This document shows positions 1 to 14,278 of a DNA stretch of 64,000 nt, piece by piece. A program made the position numbers and the translations under genes. The notes under the pieces were generated by a model, which worked only from the letters and a program-made list of their open reading frames with translations, did no database searches and was not told the origin of the DNA. How positions within the stretch are numbered: position 1 is the stretch's first letter; the number at the start of each line of letters is the position of its first letter. Source of the stretch: Sinomonas sp. R1AF57 (GTDB lineage Bacteria; Actinomycetota; Actinomycetes; Actinomycetales; Micrococcaceae); assembly GCF_002224485.1 (NCBI RefSeq), contig NZ_CP022463.1:1770817-1834816 (forward strand), written 5' to 3'.

Positions 1-1541
1 ACCACGACGGCCCCGGGGAAGGCCCGCCCGAGCTCCTCGGCGGTCCGGAGGGCGCCCACAGCGGTGCGCCGCAGCCCGTGTCCGCCGCACACCCGGCACG
101 TGAAGTCCCGCTCGGGCGTCGCGCACCAGCGGCACTCGACGGTCCGCTCGCGCCCGGCCGCTCGCTCGGCCAGAGGGCCGGCGCAGTGCCGGCAGCGCGC
201 GGGTTCCCGGCAGCGCGTGCAGGCGAGCGACGGCGCGTAGCCGGCCCGAGCGACCTGGACGAGCACGGGGCCGTCTGCGAGGGCATCGCGGGCGAGCTGC
301 CACGCAGCGTGCGGGAGCCGGGCTATCCGGGCGAGCGGGTCCCGCGCCGATTCGACGCTGTCGGCAGTGCTCGTCACGCGCGGCAGCGAGCGGCGCAGGA
401 CCGACCGCTCCGCGGCGATGCGCTGGAGCCATCCGGTGGCCGCGAGCCGCTCCGACTCGGCGCTGACCGTGTGGCCCGCGATGAGCACCGCGCAGCCGGT
501 CTGCTCAGCGCGCAGGAGCAGGACCTCGCGGGTGTGGAAGTACGGCGCGCGGGGCTCGGCGTGGAGGTCGTCCCCGTCGTCCCAGCACACCACCAGCCCC
601 AGGCTGGGAACGGGTGCGAACGCCGCGCCGCGCGTTCCGACGGCGACGTGGGCGCGTCCGGTGAGCAGCTCGAGGAAGCCCCGCGACCGTGTGCTCGGGC
701 CGTCCTCGGCAGCGAGGCGGACGACGCGCTCGCCAGGCAGCGCAGCTTCCAGGGCGGCGTGGGCGCGCGCGAGGTCCCTGCGGTCGGGCACGACGACGAG
801 GGCTCCCCGCCCGGACGACCTCGCCGCGGCGACCGCTCCGGCCACGAGCTGGGGCCACGCCGCGGGGCCGAAGCCATGCACCGCGGACAGCACCGCACGA
901 GGGCTCCCCCCGGCGGCGAGGTGCCGCAGGAAGGCCGCGCCGTGGCGGAGCTCGGTCCAGCCAGCGGCCACCGACGCGTCGGTCACGTGACGGGACGGGT
1001 CCGGGTCCGACGGTCGCGTGCCCGCACGAGGCTCCCCAGCGGCGTCGTCCGCCTCATCCTGCCCCTCTCCCGCGGCGAGGTCGCGGGCGAACTGGGCCTC
1101 GACCTTCGCCGCCCGTGGGGGCACGGCGAAGCGCAGGACATCCCCGAGGGCGCCGGCCCAGCGCTCCGCCACGGCGGACGCAAGCTCGGCCACCTCGGGG
1201 GTGAGCACGGGGAGGGGCGAGAGGACCGCGGCGATCGGCGTGAGGCGGACGCCGGCGTCGGAGGTCTCACGGCGCTCGAGGATGAAGCCGACATGCTCCT
1301 GCCCCGCGACGCGGACCTTCACGCGCACGCCGGGGCGCGCCGCGTCGTGGAGCTCTTCGGTGACGAGGTAGTCGAACGGGCGGTCCAGCTGCGGCAGCGG
1401 CGACTCGACGCTCACCCGCGCGACGGGAAGCTCAGGGGCCGGTCGTGGAGCGGAAGGAGGCGGCGGGACAGCGGGGAAGCCGCTCAGGAGCGAGGGCTGG
1501 ACCGGTTCGCGCTCGGGCACCGCTCGTTGCCCGGTGCTCAC
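1..1541 (-). CDS. priA: Primosomal protein N' (PriA), helicase-inactive actinobacterial type, 3' end cut by window edge
   Basis: Replication-restart protein PriA; 513 codons are visible and the C-terminus lies outside the window. The reading frame shows the N-terminal DNA-binding part ([18 protein letters not shown]) and the zinc-binding cysteines ([23 protein letters not shown]) near the visible end. The helicase motifs are gone: where PriA normally carries the Walker A GxTGSGKT, this protein reads [11 protein letters not shown], and the DEEH box reads CWDDGDD. Actinobacterial PriA proteins are known to lack detectable helicase motifs, so it probably acts as a structural restart or loading factor without ATP-driven unwinding. 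The GTG start overlaps the metK stop (GTGA), so it is the last visible gene of the superoperon. Confidence 0.9.
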   Translation of the reverse strand, partial: MSTGQRAVPEREPVQPSLLSGFPAVPPPPSAPRPAPELPVARVSVESPLPQLDRPFDYLVTEELHDAARPGVRVKVRVAGQEHVGFILERRETSDAGVRLTPIAAVLSPLPVLTPEVAELASAVAERWAGALGDVLRFAVPPRAAKVEAQFARDLAAGEGQDEADDAAGEPRAGTRPSDPDPSRHVTDASVAAGWTELRHGAAFLRHLAAGGSPRAVLSAVHGFGPAAWPQLVAGAVAAARSSGRGALVVVPDRRDLARAHAALEAALPGERVVRLAAEDGPSTRSRGFLELLTGRAHVAVGTRGAAFAPVPSLGLVVCWDDGDDLHAEPRAPYFHTREVLLLRAEQTGCAVLIAGHTVSAESERLAATGWLQRIAAERSVLRRSLPRVTSTADSVESARDPLARIARLPHAAWQLARDALADGPVLVQVARAGYAPSLACTRCREPARCRHCAGPLAERAAGRERTVECRWCATPERDFTCRVCGGHGLRRTAVGALRTAEELGRAFPGAVV

Positions 1542-2773
1542 TCGCCGAAGAAGTCCCTGAGGTCCTGCACGCGGTCGAGGCGCTCCCACGTGAAGTCCGG
1601 CTCCTCGCGGCCGAAGTGGCCGTGCGCGGCGGTCTTGGCGTAGATCGGGCGCTTGAGGTCGAGCGCCTCGATGATGGCCCTCGGGCGGAGGTCGAACACC
1701 TCGTTGATGGCGGCGCTGATGCGCAGCGGGTCGACGCTCTCGGTGCCGAAGGTCTCGACGTAGATTCCGACGGGGCGTGCCTGCCCGATCGCGTAGGCGA
1801 CCTGGACCTCGGCGCGGCGAGCCAGTCCGGCCGCAACGACGTTCTTGGCGACCCACCGCATGGCGTACGCGGCCGACCGGTCCACCTTCGAGGGGTCCTT
1901 GCCTGAGAAGGCGCCGCCGCCATGACGGGCGAATCCGCCGTACGTGTCCACGATGATCTTGCGTCCAGTGAGGCCCGCGTCCCCGACGGGACCGCCGATG
2001 ATGAACGCACCGGCCGGGTTGAGGATGCTCCGCGTGTGGGCCGACTCGAGGTCGCTCATGGCAAGCACCGGCTTGATGACGTGGTCGGCGAGGTCCGCGC
2101 GCAGGGTGGACAGCTCGGTGCCCTCGGCGTGCTGGCTGGAGATGACGACCGTCTCGACGCTCACCGGCCGGTCGCCGTCGTACCCGACCGTGACCTGGGT
2201 CTTGCCGTCGGGGCGGAGGTAGGCGAGCTCGCCGCTCTTGCGGACCTCGGTGAGACGCTCCGAGAGCCGGTGGGCGAGCCAGATGGGGGTCGGCATGTAG
2301 GTCTCGGTCTCGTCCGAGGCGTAGCCGAACATGATGCCCTGGTCGCCGGCGCCCTGGAGGTCGTACTCGTCCTCGTCCGTGCCCTCGCGGGCCTCCAGCG
2401 AGGTGAAGACGCCCTCGAAGATGTCGGAGGACTGCTGGCCGATCGAGACCGAGACGCCGCAGCGCGCGCCGTCGAACCCGTTGGCCGAGGAGTCGTAGCC
2501 GATGCCGAGGATCGTGTTCCGCACGATCTGCGGGATCTCCACGTACGCATCCGTCGTGACCTCGCCCGCGACGTGCACGAGGCCCGTGGTCGCCATCGTC
2601 TCGACCGCGACCTTCGACTCCGGATCCGCAGCCAGGAGGGCGTCGAGGATCGCGTCGCTGATCTGGTCGCAGATCTTGTCGGGGTGTCCCTCCGTCACGG
2701 ATTCGGAGGTGAAGAGGCGCAGGGCGGTGCTGTCAGACGAGTGTCCGACAGCGGCTTCGGGTGCGTGAGTCAC
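1538..2773 (-). CDS. metK: S-adenosylmethionine synthetase
   Basis: Makes S-adenosylmethionine from methionine and ATP in the cytoplasm. The 411-residue product is normal for the family (about 385-410). The ATP-binding GHPDK motif is at residues 29-33, followed by [11 protein letters not shown] and the glycine-rich loop [19 protein letters not shown]. The GTG start at 2773 overlaps the coaBC stop by 4 nt and the stop codon overlaps the priA start, so all three genes are translationally coupled. I see no SAM riboswitch, as expected for an internal operon gene. Confidence 0.97.
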   Translation of the reverse strand: MTHAPEAAVGHSSDSTALRLFTSESVTEGHPDKICDQISDAILDALLAADPESKVAVETMATTGLVHVAGEVTTDAYVEIPQIVRNTILGIGYDSSANGFDGARCGVSVSIGQQSSDIFEGVFTSLEAREGTDEDEYDLQGAGDQGIMFGYASDETETYMPTPIWLAHRLSERLTEVRKSGELAYLRPDGKTQVTVGYDGDRPVSVETVVISSQHAEGTELSTLRADLADHVIKPVLAMSDLESAHTRSILNPAGAFIIGGPVGDAGLTGRKIIVDTYGGFARHGGGAFSGKDPSKVDRSAAYAMRWVAKNVVAAGLARRAEVQVAYAIGQARPVGIYVETFGTESVDPLRISAAINEVFDLRPRAIIEALDLKRPIYAKTAAHGHFGREEPDFTWERLDRVQDLRDFFGE

Positions 2774-4035
2774 TGGTCCACTCTACTGGGTGTCTGCTGG
2801 GCCTCGAGTTCGCGCGTCACGCGCCGTATGACGGCGGCGGCGACCTCGTCCTTCGACCCTTCGGCGTGCTCTGGCTCGCTTCCGTCGCGCGCGAGGATGG
2901 TCACGGAGTTCTCGTCGCGCCCGAACACCCGGTCCGTTCCGACCTCGTTCAGGACGAGCAGCTCGCAGCCCTTGCGCTCGAGCTTGTCGCGGGCATAGTC
3001 GAGGACGCTCGCGCCGGCGTCGCCGGTCTCGGCGGCGAAGCCGACGATGAGCTGCGGGCGCCCGGCCGCGTTGCGGCGCTGGACGAGCTCGGCGAGGATG
3101 TCGGGATTCCGGACGAGGGTGATGACGGGGTCTGCGGTGTCGTCGCGCTTCTTGATCTTGCTCACGTGCTGCTCGGCGGGGCGGAAGTCGGCCACGGCGG
3201 CAGCCATCACGATCACGTCCGCGTCCGGGGCGCGCTCCACCATGGCGTCCCGCAGCTCGAGCGCGGAGTCCGCGCGGACGACGTCGGCTCCCTCCGGGGG
3301 CGCGACGTCCAGATGGGCTGCGACGAACGTCACCTCTGCTCCCGCGGCGAGGGCCGCCCTGGCGAGGGCGACGCCCTGCTTCCCGGACGATCGGTTGCCG
3401 AGGAACCGCACCGGGTCGATCGGCTCGCGGGTTCCGCCGGCCGAGACCAGGACGCGGCGGCCGGCGAGCGGCCCGCTCCGGGTGGCGGCGGCGTCGTGCG
3501 CCTGAGCCGCGGGGAGGACGAGGCCCATCGCGGCGGCGAAGATGTCCTCCGGCTCGGGGAGCCGGCCGGGGCCGGTGTCGGGTCCGGTGAGCCTGCCGAC
3601 GGCGGGGTCGAGGACGGTGACGCCGCGCTCGCGCAGGAGTGCCACGTTGGCCTGGGTGGCAGGGTGGCGCCACATCTCGGTGTGCATCGCGGGAGCGAGC
3701 AGGACGGGGCACCGGGCCATGAGGAGGGTGTTCGTCAGGAGGTCGTCTGCGTGGCCGCCCGCGGCGCGGGCCAGCAGGTCTGCCGTGGCGGGTGCGACGA
3801 CGACGAGCTCGGCCTCGTGGCCGAGGCGGACGTGGTTGACGGTCTCGACGGCCTCGAAGACGTCGGTGCGCACCGGCTTCCCGGAGAGCGCCTCCCAGGT
3901 AGCCTTCCCGACGAACGCCAGGGCGGCCTCGGTCGGCACCGCGGTGACGTCATGCCCCGCCTCGGTGAAGAGGCGCAGGAGCAGGGCCGCCTTGTAGGCC
4001 GCGATCCCGCCCCCGATGCCCAGGACGATGCGCAC
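2770..4035 (-). CDS. coaBC: Bifunctional phosphopantothenoylcysteine decarboxylase / phosphopantothenate-cysteine ligase
   Basis: Carries out two steps of coenzyme A synthesis: ligation of cysteine to 4'-phosphopantothenate (CoaB) and FMN-dependent decarboxylation (CoaC). At 421 residues it has the CoaC half first ([17 protein letters not shown]) and then the CoaB half ([19 protein letters not shown] and the KIKK lysines). Where the E. coli enzyme has the active-site cysteine (ACGDIGPGR), this protein has [10 protein letters not shown], so threonine replaces cysteine; I recall this variant in other actinobacterial CoaBC proteins. It sits 17 nt after rpoZ and overlaps metK by 4 nt. Confidence 0.95.
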   Translation of the reverse strand: MRIVLGIGGGIAAYKAALLLRLFTEAGHDVTAVPTEAALAFVGKATWEALSGKPVRTDVFEAVETVNHVRLGHEAELVVVAPATADLLARAAGGHADDLLTNTLLMARCPVLLAPAMHTEMWRHPATQANVALLRERGVTVLDPAVGRLTGPDTGPGRLPEPEDIFAAAMGLVLPAAQAHDAAATRSGPLAGRRVLVSAGGTREPIDPVRFLGNRSSGKQGVALARAALAAGAEVTFVAAHLDVAPPEGADVVRADSALELRDAMVERAPDADVIVMAAAVADFRPAEQHVSKIKKRDDTADPVITLVRNPDILAELVQRRNAAGRPQLIVGFAAETGDAGASVLDYARDKLERKGCELLVLNEVGTDRVFGRDENSVTILARDGSEPEHAEGSKDEVAAAVIRRVTRELEAQQTPSRVDQ

Positions 4036-4052
4036 TCAGCGCCCCCTCTCCC

Positions 4053-4328
4053 CTACTGGTCCTCGGACTCCACGGGCTGCTCGATCGGGTTCGCAACGAG
4101 GAGGCCGTCGTTGATCTCGCGGAGGGCGATCGAGAGCGGCTTCTCGTTGAGCTTGGTGTCCACGAGCGGGCCGACGTACTCGAAGAGGCCCTCGTGCAGC
4201 TGGGCGTAGTAGGCGTTGATCTGGCGTGCCCGCTTCGCGCCGAAGATCACGAGGCCGTACTTCGAGTCGGACTTCGTCAGGAGGTCGTCGATCGGGGGGT
4301 TGATGATGCCTTCGGGGTTCGAGGACAT
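4053..4328 (-). CDS. rpoZ: RNA polymerase omega subunit
   Basis: Small subunit that helps fold and assemble the beta' subunit of RNA polymerase. The product is 91 residues with the family core [20 protein letters not shown] and an acidic tail (PVESEDQ). The ATG start follows a GGAG ribosome-binding site 7 nt upstream. It lies between gmk and coaBC, the usual actinobacterial order (gmk-rpoZ-coaBC-metK). Confidence 0.96.
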   Translation of the reverse strand: MSSNPEGIINPPIDDLLTKSDSKYGLVIFGAKRARQINAYYAQLHEGLFEYVGPLVDTKLNEKPLSIALREINDGLLVANPIEQPVESEDQ

Positions 4329-4366
4329 GATGGCTCCAATGCTCGTTGCGGGAGGGTGTGCTGGCG

Positions 4367-4987
4367 CTAGCGCGTCGTCTGGCGCGCGTGCGGGGTCAGT
4401 CCCATGAGGGACACAAGCTCGTCGGCCGCGCGCTTCACGTCGTCGTTGACGACCGTGACGTCGAATTCCGACTCGGCAGCGAGCTCTATTTTAGCCGTTT
4501 CGAGGCGGCGCTGCTGCTCCTCCGGGCTCTCGGTGCCGCGGCCGACCAGCCGGCGCACCATTTCGTCCCAGCTCGGAGGGGCGAGGAACACGAATCGGGC
4601 GTCCGGCATCGCGGCCTTCACCTGGCGGGCGCCCTGGAGGTCGATCTCGAGGAGGACGTGCTTCCCGGCGGCAATGGCCTCCTCGACGGTCCGGCGCAGG
4701 GTGCCGTAGCGGTTCCTGCCGTGGACCACCGCCCACTCGAGGAATGCGCCCTCCTCCACGAGCCTGTCGAACTCCTCGGGCGCGACGAAGAAGTAGTGGA
4801 CGCCGTCCTGCTCCCCCTCGCGCGCAGGGCGCGTGGTGGCTGAGACGGACAGCCACACCTCGGGATACGTGTCGCGGATGTACGTCGACACGGTGCCCTT
4901 GCCGACCGCCGTCGGACCGGCCAGTACTGTGAGCCCGATGTCAGTGCCGCCCGGCATGCCGGCGGCTGGGGCGTGTGCCTGGTCCAC
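4367..4987 (-). CDS. gmk: Guanylate kinase
   Basis: Phosphorylates GMP to GDP with ATP. The P-loop [10 protein letters not shown] and the GMP-binding segment ([21 protein letters not shown]) are clear, with RNRYGT and the lid region following. I chose the GTG at 4987 because GAGAGGA lies 4-5 nt upstream, giving 206 residues, the usual size. A GTG at 5029 (220 residues) and an ATG at 4957 are alternatives with poorer ribosome-binding sites. It follows mihF closely and precedes rpoZ. Confidence 0.94.
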   Translation of the reverse strand: MDQAHAPAAGMPGGTDIGLTVLAGPTAVGKGTVSTYIRDTYPEVWLSVSATTRPAREGEQDGVHYFFVAPEEFDRLVEEGAFLEWAVVHGRNRYGTLRRTVEEAIAAGKHVLLEIDLQGARQVKAAMPDARFVFLAPPSWDEMVRRLVGRGTESPEEQQRRLETAKIELAAESEFDVTVVNDDVKRAADELVSLMGLTPHARQTTR

Positions 4988-5030
4988 TCTGTCCTCTCGA
5001 TCGTGCTGCGGCGCCTGCGGGCTCCGCACG

Positions 5031-5348
5031 TCAGTTCGCTCCCAGAAAATCTACCAGCGCCCGGCGCTGGTGCGCCCCGAGGCCCCGGAGCCGGCGGCTC
5101 GGCGCGATGCCCAGCCCCTCGAGGATGGCGAGCGCGCGCACGGGGCCGACGCCGTGGAGCGACTCGAGCATGTCCGTCACCTTGAGCCGTGCGAGGGCTT
5201 CGTCGGTCTGGGCGCGCTCGAGCACCTCTCCCACCGTCGCCTCGCCCGACCGCAGCAGCGCCTTGGCCTCCGCCCGCGCGACCCGAGCCGCCACCGCCTT
5301 CTCGAGGGCGTCGCGCCGCTGGGCGGGGCTGAGCGGAATCAGGGCCAC
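5031..5348 (-). CDS. mihF: Integration host factor, actinobacterial type (mIHF)
   Basis: Nucleoid-associated DNA-binding protein specific to actinobacteria, unrelated to the HU-like IHF of proteobacteria. The 105-residue product starts [18 protein letters not shown] and contains the helix-two-turn-helix part [18 protein letters not shown] that contacts DNA in characterised mIHF. The start is GTG with an AGGGTGAG ribosome-binding site. It lies between pyrF and gmk, the same neighbourhood as in Mycobacterium and Streptomyces. Confidence 0.95.
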   Translation of the reverse strand: MALIPLSPAQRRDALEKAVAARVARAEAKALLRSGEATVGEVLERAQTDEALARLKVTDMLESLHGVGPVRALAILEGLGIAPSRRLRGLGAHQRRALVDFLGAN

Positions 5349-5363
5349 GGGCTCACCCTACGC

Positions 5364-6231
5364 TCAGCCGGCGAGCTCGGCGAGGGTGCGCTGGGCCCGC
5401 CCGCGCACCCCGGCGGCGGTGGGACCACCGGTGAGGATGTCCCTGCTCGAGGTGCCGAGGACCTGCCTGTAGGCCTTCCCGAAGGTCGTGCGCAGGTCGG
5501 CCGCGGTGGCGCCCTGGGCGCCGAGGCCGGGGGCGAGGATGGGGCCGGCCATCGCCGCGAGGTCGAGCCCCAGCGCCTCGACGGCACCTCCCACAGTCGC
5601 CCCGACGACGAGTCCGACCGAGCCGTGGCCCTCCGCGGAGCCGGCATAGCGCCGGTTCTCGGCGGCGGCGGCGTCGACGATGCGGCGCGCCACGGAGGCG
5701 TCCCCGCCGACGTGCTGCACGGAGGCGCCCTCGGGATTGGAGGTCAGGGCCAGCACGAAGACGCCGCGGCCGGTCTCGGCCGCAAGGTCGAGGGCCGGGC
5801 GCAGGGACTCGAAGCCGAGGTACGGGCTCAGCGTCACGGAGTCTGCCGCCAGTGGGGAGCCGTCCCGCAGCCACGCGTCCGCGTAGGCAGCCATCGTCGA
5901 GCCGATGTCCCCGCGCTTCGCGTCGGCGATCGTGAGCACGCCCGCGTCGCGGGCCGCGGCCAGGAGCTCCTCGAGCACCGCCAGGCCGGCCGAGCCTTGG
6001 CGCTCGTAGAGCGCGACCTGCGGCTTGAGCGCGGCGGCCACGTCGGCCACCGCCTCGAGCACGGTGAGGGAGAAGCGCCGCAGCCCGTCGGCGTCGTCCG
6101 CGAGCCCCCACGCTGCCAGGAGCGACGGGTGCGGGTCGACGCCGACGCACAGGGGGCCGCGCGCGGCCGTGGCCGCCGCGAGGCGCTCGCCGAACGGCGC
6201 ACGCCCCGCGGCAGTCGCTCCTGCCGGAGCC

Positions 6232-6239
<8 letters not shown>
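5364..6239 (-). CDS. pyrF: Orotidine 5'-phosphate decarboxylase (type 2)
   Basis: Last step of UMP synthesis. The 291-residue product is of the longer type-2 class: [12 protein letters not shown] near the N-terminus, [12 protein letters not shown], and the catalytic Asp-Lys signature [12 protein letters not shown]. The open frame extends further upstream into carB, but the GTG at 6239 ([12 protein letters not shown]) is the plausible start because it overlaps the carB stop by only 8 nt. Coupling to carB fits co-expression with the rest of the pyrimidine operon. Confidence 0.95.
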
Positions 6240-9566
<3,327 letters not shown>

Positions 9567-9567
<1 letters not shown>

Positions 9568-10763
9568 TACTTGGCTTCCTCGGTCTCGGGGGTGGCGGTG
9601 GACTTCTTGGAGGACTCCATCAGCTCGATGAAGCGGTCGAACAGGTATGCGGCGTCGTGCGGGCCGGCGGCGGCCTCGGGGTGGTACTGGACCGAGAACG
9701 CGGGGATGTCGAGGCACGCGAGGCCCTCGACGACCTGGTCATTGAGGCTGATGTGGGAGACCTCGACGCGGCCGAAGCGCTCCTCCGGGGCGACGGTCGC
9801 GCCGTCGAGCGGCGCGTCCACCGCGAAGCCGTGGTTCTGGCTCGTGATCTCGACCTTGCCGGTCCGGCGATCCATGACGGGCTGGTTGATTCCACGGTGG
9901 CCGTAGCGCAGCTTGTACGTTCCGAAGCCGAGCGCGCGGCCTAGGATCTGGTTGCCGAAGCAGATGCCGAAGTAGGGCATCCTCTCGTCCAGGACCGACC
10001 GGAGCAGTCCCACCTGGGCATCTGCCGTGGCTGGGTCTCCGGGGCCGTTGGACATGAAGACGCCGTCGGGGTTGATGGCGCGCAGGTCCTCGATGGTGGC
10101 GGTGGCGGGGAGGACGTGGACCCGGACGCCACGCTCGGCGAAGCGGTGCGGCGTCATGGACTTGATGCCGAGGTCGATCGCGGCGATCGTGAAGCGCGGG
10201 TCTCCGTCCCAGCCGCGGTCGGCGGGCTCGACGACGTAGGCTTCGTCGATGCTCACCTCCTCGGCGAGGCGCGAGCCCTCCATGGGCGCGCTTCCGAGGA
10301 CGTCGTCGAGGAGCTCCCGGTCGGAGCGCTGAGCGGCCTCGCCGGAGAAGATGCCGGCGCGCATCGTCTTGTGCTCGCGCAGGTGGCGCGTGATGGCGCG
10401 CGTGTCGACGCCCTGGATGCCGACGATGCCCTGGTCCTCGAGCTCCTCGTCGAGGCTGCGCTCGCTGCGCCAGTTCGAGGGTCGGCGCGCGGGGTCCCGC
10501 ACGACGTACCCGGCAACCCAGATGCGGCGGGACTCCGCGTCCTCGCCGTTCACTCCGGTGTTCCCGATGTGCGGGGCCGTCTGCACGACGATCTGCCGCG
10601 CGTAGGACGGGTCGGTGATGGTCTCCTGGTAGCCGGTCATTCCGGTTGCGAAGACCGCCTCGCCGAGCGAGGTGCCCACCGCCCCGTAGCTGTGCCCGCG
10701 GAACATCTTCCCGTCCTCGAGCACCAGGACGGCCGGCTGCCGCTGCTTCGCCTTTTCAGTCAC
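9567..10763 (-). CDS. carA: Carbamoyl-phosphate synthase, small (glutaminase) subunit
   Basis: Class I glutamine amidotransferase that supplies ammonia to CarB. The 398-residue product has the CarA-specific N-terminal domain ([32 protein letters not shown]). In the glutaminase domain the nucleophilic cysteine sits in YFGICFGNQ and the catalytic His/Glu in VQYHPEA. The GTG start overlaps the upstream membrane-protein stop as GTGA. Together with carB it forms the pair within the pyr operon. Confidence 0.97.
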
Positions 10764-11287
10764 GATTCACTCTTTCCCTGACCCGCGCCGTCGCCCGGCG
10801 CGGAACCCATCAAATCCTCGATTGCTGCCACAAGGGCATTCTTCTCTTCGGCGTACCGGGGCCGGAAGCCCGTGTCCACCGGCTGCCCGCCGAGCTGCCA
10901 GCCCACGACGACGAGCCCGTCCTTCTCGACGAACTTCCCCGCCATCCCGGACTCGAGCCGGACATCCCGCAGATCCTCGGCCGGGACGAACAGGGGCGCC
11001 GCCCCCGACCGGTCGAAGACCAGGCCGGCGTCCGCCACCACGGCGTCGGCGGTGGTCCGCACGCCGAGGCCGTGCACCGCGATCCGGTCGAGCCAGTCCC
11101 CGGCGCTCGTCGTCACGACGTACTGGCCGGGGCAGCGGAGCCTCTCGGCGCCCGTGTCCTCAGGGACCGGCGCGGGGGCAGGCACGCCGCTCTGGCGTCG
11201 GAGACGTCCGCGCCAGCCGATCCACACGAGCGCGACGAGCACGACGGCGATGCCCAGCATGAGCAGGCCCGGGCCGAGTCGCTCCAT
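10760..11287 (-). CDS. Membrane-anchored PH-like domain protein of the pyr operon
   Basis: A 175-residue protein with one N-terminal membrane segment ([19 protein letters not shown]) followed by a basic stretch and a beta-rich domain ([20 protein letters not shown] ... [17 protein letters not shown]). A gene of this kind sits between pyrC and carA in many actinobacteria; the mycobacterial equivalent is Rv1382, annotated as an export or hypothetical protein. It overlaps both pyrC and carA by 4 nt, so it is co-translated with pyrimidine enzymes. Its role is unknown, and I infer only a membrane-tethered soluble domain facing the cytoplasm. Confidence 0.85.
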   Translation of the reverse strand: MERLGPGLLMLGIAVVLVALVWIGWRGRLRRQSGVPAPAPVPEDTGAERLRCPGQYVVTTSAGDWLDRIAVHGLGVRTTADAVVADAGLVFDRSGAAPLFVPAEDLRDVRLESGMAGKFVEKDGLVVVGWQLGGQPVDTGFRPRYAEEKNALVAAIEDLMGSAPGDGAGQGKSES

Positions 11288-12627
11288 CAACGGGCCTCGG
11301 CCGCGTGGTCCCCCACGAGCGCGGGGTGCGGCGTGTTGAGGGCGCCGTCGAGCACCGTCGCGTGGCCGCGGAAGAACGTGGCCACCACGCGGCCGGGGAG
11401 CTCGCGTCCGGCGAAGGGCGAGTTGCGGCCCTTGGTCGCCTGCACGGCAGGGTCCACGGTCCAGCGCGCGGCCGGGTCCACGAGCGTCACGTTCGCGGGC
11501 TCGCCCTCGGCAAGCGGCCGGCCCTGGTCCGCGAGCCCGCCGATCCGCGCCGGCACCTCGGACATCGCGCGGGCGACGCCGCGCCAGTCCAGGAGGCCCG
11601 TCTCCACCATGGAGTGCTGGACGACGGAGAGGGCCGTCTCGAGCCCCGTCATGCCCATCGCAGCCTGGGCCCACTCGCACTCCTTGTGCTCGCTCGGATG
11701 CGGCGCGTGGTCGGTGCCGACGACGTCGATCGTGCCGTCGGCGAGGGCCTGCCGGAGGGCCTCGACGTCGCTGGGCGTGCGCAGCGGCGGGTTGACCTTG
11801 TACACCGGGTCGTACGTGCGGACGAGCTCGTCCGTGAGCCAGAGGTGGTGAGGGGTCACCTCCGCCGTGACGCCGATGCCGCGGGCCTTGGCCCACCGGA
11901 TGATCTCGACCGACCCGGCGGTGGAGACGTGGCAGACGTGCAGGCGCGACCCGACGTGCTGCGCGAGCAGGACGTCGCGGGCGATGATGCTCTCCTCCGC
12001 CACCGCGGGCCAGCCGGGCAGGCCGAGGACCGCGGACACGGCGCCCTCGTTCATCTGCGCGCCCGCGGTGAGGCGCGGCTCCTGCGCGTGCTGGGCCACG
12101 ACGCCGTCGAACGCCTTGACATACTCGAGCGCGCGGCGCATCAGGACGGGGTCGTGCACGCACATGCCGTCGTCCGAGAACATCCGCACGTGCGCTGCCG
12201 ACTCGGCCATCGCGCCGAGCTCGGCGAGCTGCTCCCCGGCGAGTCCCACGGTCACGGCGCCGACCGGACGGACGTCGACCCACCCGGCGCGCCGGCCGAG
12301 CGTCGCGACTTGTTCGACGACGCCGGCGGTGTCCGCGACCGGATTGGAGTTGGCCATCGCGTGCACGGCGGTGTAGCCGCCGAGAGCCGCTGCGCGGGAC
12401 CCGGTCTCGACGGTCTCCGCATCCTCGCGGCCGGGCTCGCGGAGGTGGGTGTGGACGTCGACGAGGCCCGGGAGCGCGACGAGGCCGTCGGCGTCGACCA
12501 CGGTGGCGCCCTCGGCGTCGAGGCCCGAGCCGATGCGGGCGATCCGCCCGTCGGCGATGAGCAGGTCGGCCCGCTGCCCGCCGTAGAGCGAGGCGCCCCG
12601 GACGAGGTACGTCTCTGAAGCGGTCAT
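11287..12627 (-). CDS. pyrC: Dihydroorotase (type I)
   Basis: Zinc amidohydrolase that cyclises carbamoyl aspartate to dihydroorotate. In 446 residues I see the metal-binding HxH ([12 protein letters not shown]), the SDDG segment supplying an Asp ligand, further His ligands in [11 protein letters not shown] and [11 protein letters not shown], and the catalytic Asp in VVGTDHAPH. The ATG overlaps the pyrB stop by 4 nt, and the stop overlaps the PH-like gene. Confidence 0.96.
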   Translation of the reverse strand: MTASETYLVRGASLYGGQRADLLIADGRIARIGSGLDAEGATVVDADGLVALPGLVDVHTHLREPGREDAETVETGSRAAALGGYTAVHAMANSNPVADTAGVVEQVATLGRRAGWVDVRPVGAVTVGLAGEQLAELGAMAESAAHVRMFSDDGMCVHDPVLMRRALEYVKAFDGVVAQHAQEPRLTAGAQMNEGAVSAVLGLPGWPAVAEESIIARDVLLAQHVGSRLHVCHVSTAGSVEIIRWAKARGIGVTAEVTPHHLWLTDELVRTYDPVYKVNPPLRTPSDVEALRQALADGTIDVVGTDHAPHPSEHKECEWAQAAMGMTGLETALSVVQHSMVETGLLDWRGVARAMSEVPARIGGLADQGRPLAEGEPANVTLVDPAARWTVDPAVQATKGRNSPFAGRELPGRVVATFFRGHATVLDGALNTPHPALVGDHAAEAR

Positions 12628-13649
12628 GAGGCAGTCTCCTTGGCGAGGTGTGCGGGCAGGGCCTGTCGTTCAGGCGTGGGCGGACCGTCCAGGCCCCCGG
12701 ACATGAGCAGGTAGAGCACGGCCATGCGCACCGACACGCCGTTGGCCACCTGGGCCAGGACCTGTGACCGCTCCGAGTCGGCGGCGGTCGAGGAGATCTC
12801 CAGGCCGCGCACCATCGGGCCGGGGTGGAGGATGATCGTGTCCTTGAGCCCGAGCTCGTCCAGGCGGGCGAAGCGCTCGTCCCCGAGCCCCCAGCGCCGC
12901 GAGTACTCGCCGGTGGACGGGAAGTACGAGGCGTTCATGCGCTCTGCCTGGACGCGCAGCATCATGACCGCGTCGGGGCGCGAGGCGAGGGCAGTGTCGA
13001 GGTCGTAGGAGACCGCGCACGGCCACTGCTCGATGCCCACCGGCAGGAGCGTGGGGGGCGCCACGAGCGTCACGGAGGCGCCCAGGGCGGTCAGGAGCCA
13101 CACGTTGGAGCGCGCGACGCGCGAGTGGAGGATGTCGCCGACGATGATGACCTTTGCTCCCGAGAGCGCGGTGCCGGTCGACGCGGTTCCCGCGAGCCGG
13201 GCCCAGTGGCGGCGGAGCGTGAACGCGTCCAGGAGTGCCTGGGTCGGGTGCTCGTGCGTTCCGTCGCCCGCGTTGACGACGGCGGCGCTGATCCAGTCCG
13301 TCGTCGCCAGACGGTGCGCGGCGCCGGAGGCGCTGTGACGGATCACCACGGCGTCCGCGCCGATCGCCTCGAGCGTCTGGGCGGTGTCCTTGAGCGACTC
13401 CCCCTTGGAGACGGACGAGCCGCGTGCGGCGAAGTTGATCACGTCCGCCGAGAGCCGCTTGGCCGCGGCTTCGAAGGAGATCCGCGTGCGGGTCGAGTCC
13501 TCGAAGAAGAGGTTGACCACGGTGCGGCCGCGCAGCGCGGGGAGCTTCTTGACCTCGCGGTCGTTGACGGCGCTCATCTCCTCGGCGGTGTCGAGGATGC
13601 GGATGGCGTCGTGGGCGGAGAGGTCCTTGGTGCTCAGGAGGTGCCTCAC
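12624..13649 (-). CDS. pyrB: Aspartate carbamoyltransferase, catalytic subunit
   Basis: Condenses carbamoyl phosphate and aspartate. The 341-residue product has the carbamoyl-phosphate loop [13 protein letters not shown], the [14 protein letters not shown] loop, and [12 protein letters not shown]. No regulatory pyrI follows, as usual outside proteobacteria and archaea. The GTG start overlaps the pyrR stop (GTGA). Confidence 0.97.
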   Translation of the reverse strand: MRHLLSTKDLSAHDAIRILDTAEEMSAVNDREVKKLPALRGRTVVNLFFEDSTRTRISFEAAAKRLSADVINFAARGSSVSKGESLKDTAQTLEAIGADAVVIRHSASGAAHRLATTDWISAAVVNAGDGTHEHPTQALLDAFTLRRHWARLAGTASTGTALSGAKVIIVGDILHSRVARSNVWLLTALGASVTLVAPPTLLPVGIEQWPCAVSYDLDTALASRPDAVMMLRVQAERMNASYFPSTGEYSRRWGLGDERFARLDELGLKDTIILHPGPMVRGLEISSTAADSERSQVLAQVANGVSVRMAVLYLLMSGGLDGPPTPERQALPAHLAKETAS

Positions 13650-14272
13650 CGGGCCGCTCCCTCGCCGGCCGGGGCCTCGATCGAGACCAGGTCCTCGTCG
13701 TAGCCGCCCGCGGCGTCCACTTCGGTGAGGCGCACGCGGACCTTCTCGGCGCGCGACGTCGGGAGGTTCTTGCCCACGTGGTCGGCCCTGATCGGGAGTT
13801 CGCGGTGGCCGCGGTCCACGAGGACGGCAAGGCGCACCGAGCGGGGGCGCCCGAGGTCGGTGAGGGCGTCGAGTGCGGCCCTGATGGTGCGGCCCGAGTA
13901 AAGGACATCGTCGACGAGCACGACGACGCGGTCGTCGATGCCGCTCGCGGGGAGGATGGTCCGGGCGGGCGAACGCGTGGGCTGGCGTGCGAGGTCGTCC
14001 CGGAACATCGTGATGTCGAGCTGGCCGACGATCGCGGCCGCGTCGACGCTCGGGTCGGCGGTTGCGAGCTTGGCCGCAAGCCGGACGGCGAGGGGGTAGC
14101 CCCGCCGCGGGATGCCGAGGAGGACGAGCCCTTCAGGGCCCTTGTTGGCTTCGAGGATCTCGTGCGCGATGCGCGTGAGGGCGCGGTCGATGTCGCCCGC
14201 GCTCAGGACGATGCGCTCCGCCCCTGAAGAGAGGTCCTCGCCGCCGGATTTCTCTGCCTGGGATGATGCCAC
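13646..14272 (-). CDS. pyrR: Bifunctional pyr operon RNA-binding regulator / uracil phosphoribosyltransferase
   Basis: UMP-responsive RNA-binding repressor of the operon it heads, usually with weak uracil phosphoribosyltransferase activity. The 208-residue product carries the PRPP-binding loop [17 protein letters not shown] and [14 protein letters not shown]. The GTG start at 14272 has AAAGGGG about 7 nt upstream, and that ribosome-binding site is part of a PyrR-binding hairpin (separate entry). It is the first gene of a run continuing without gaps through pyrF. Confidence 0.96.
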   Translation of the reverse strand: MASSQAEKSGGEDLSSGAERIVLSAGDIDRALTRIAHEILEANKGPEGLVLLGIPRRGYPLAVRLAAKLATADPSVDAAAIVGQLDITMFRDDLARQPTRSPARTILPASGIDDRVVVLVDDVLYSGRTIRAALDALTDLGRPRSVRLAVLVDRGHRELPIRADHVGKNLPTSRAEKVRVRLTEVDAAGGYDEDLVSIEAPAGEGAAR

Positions 14273-14278
14273 GGCAGA

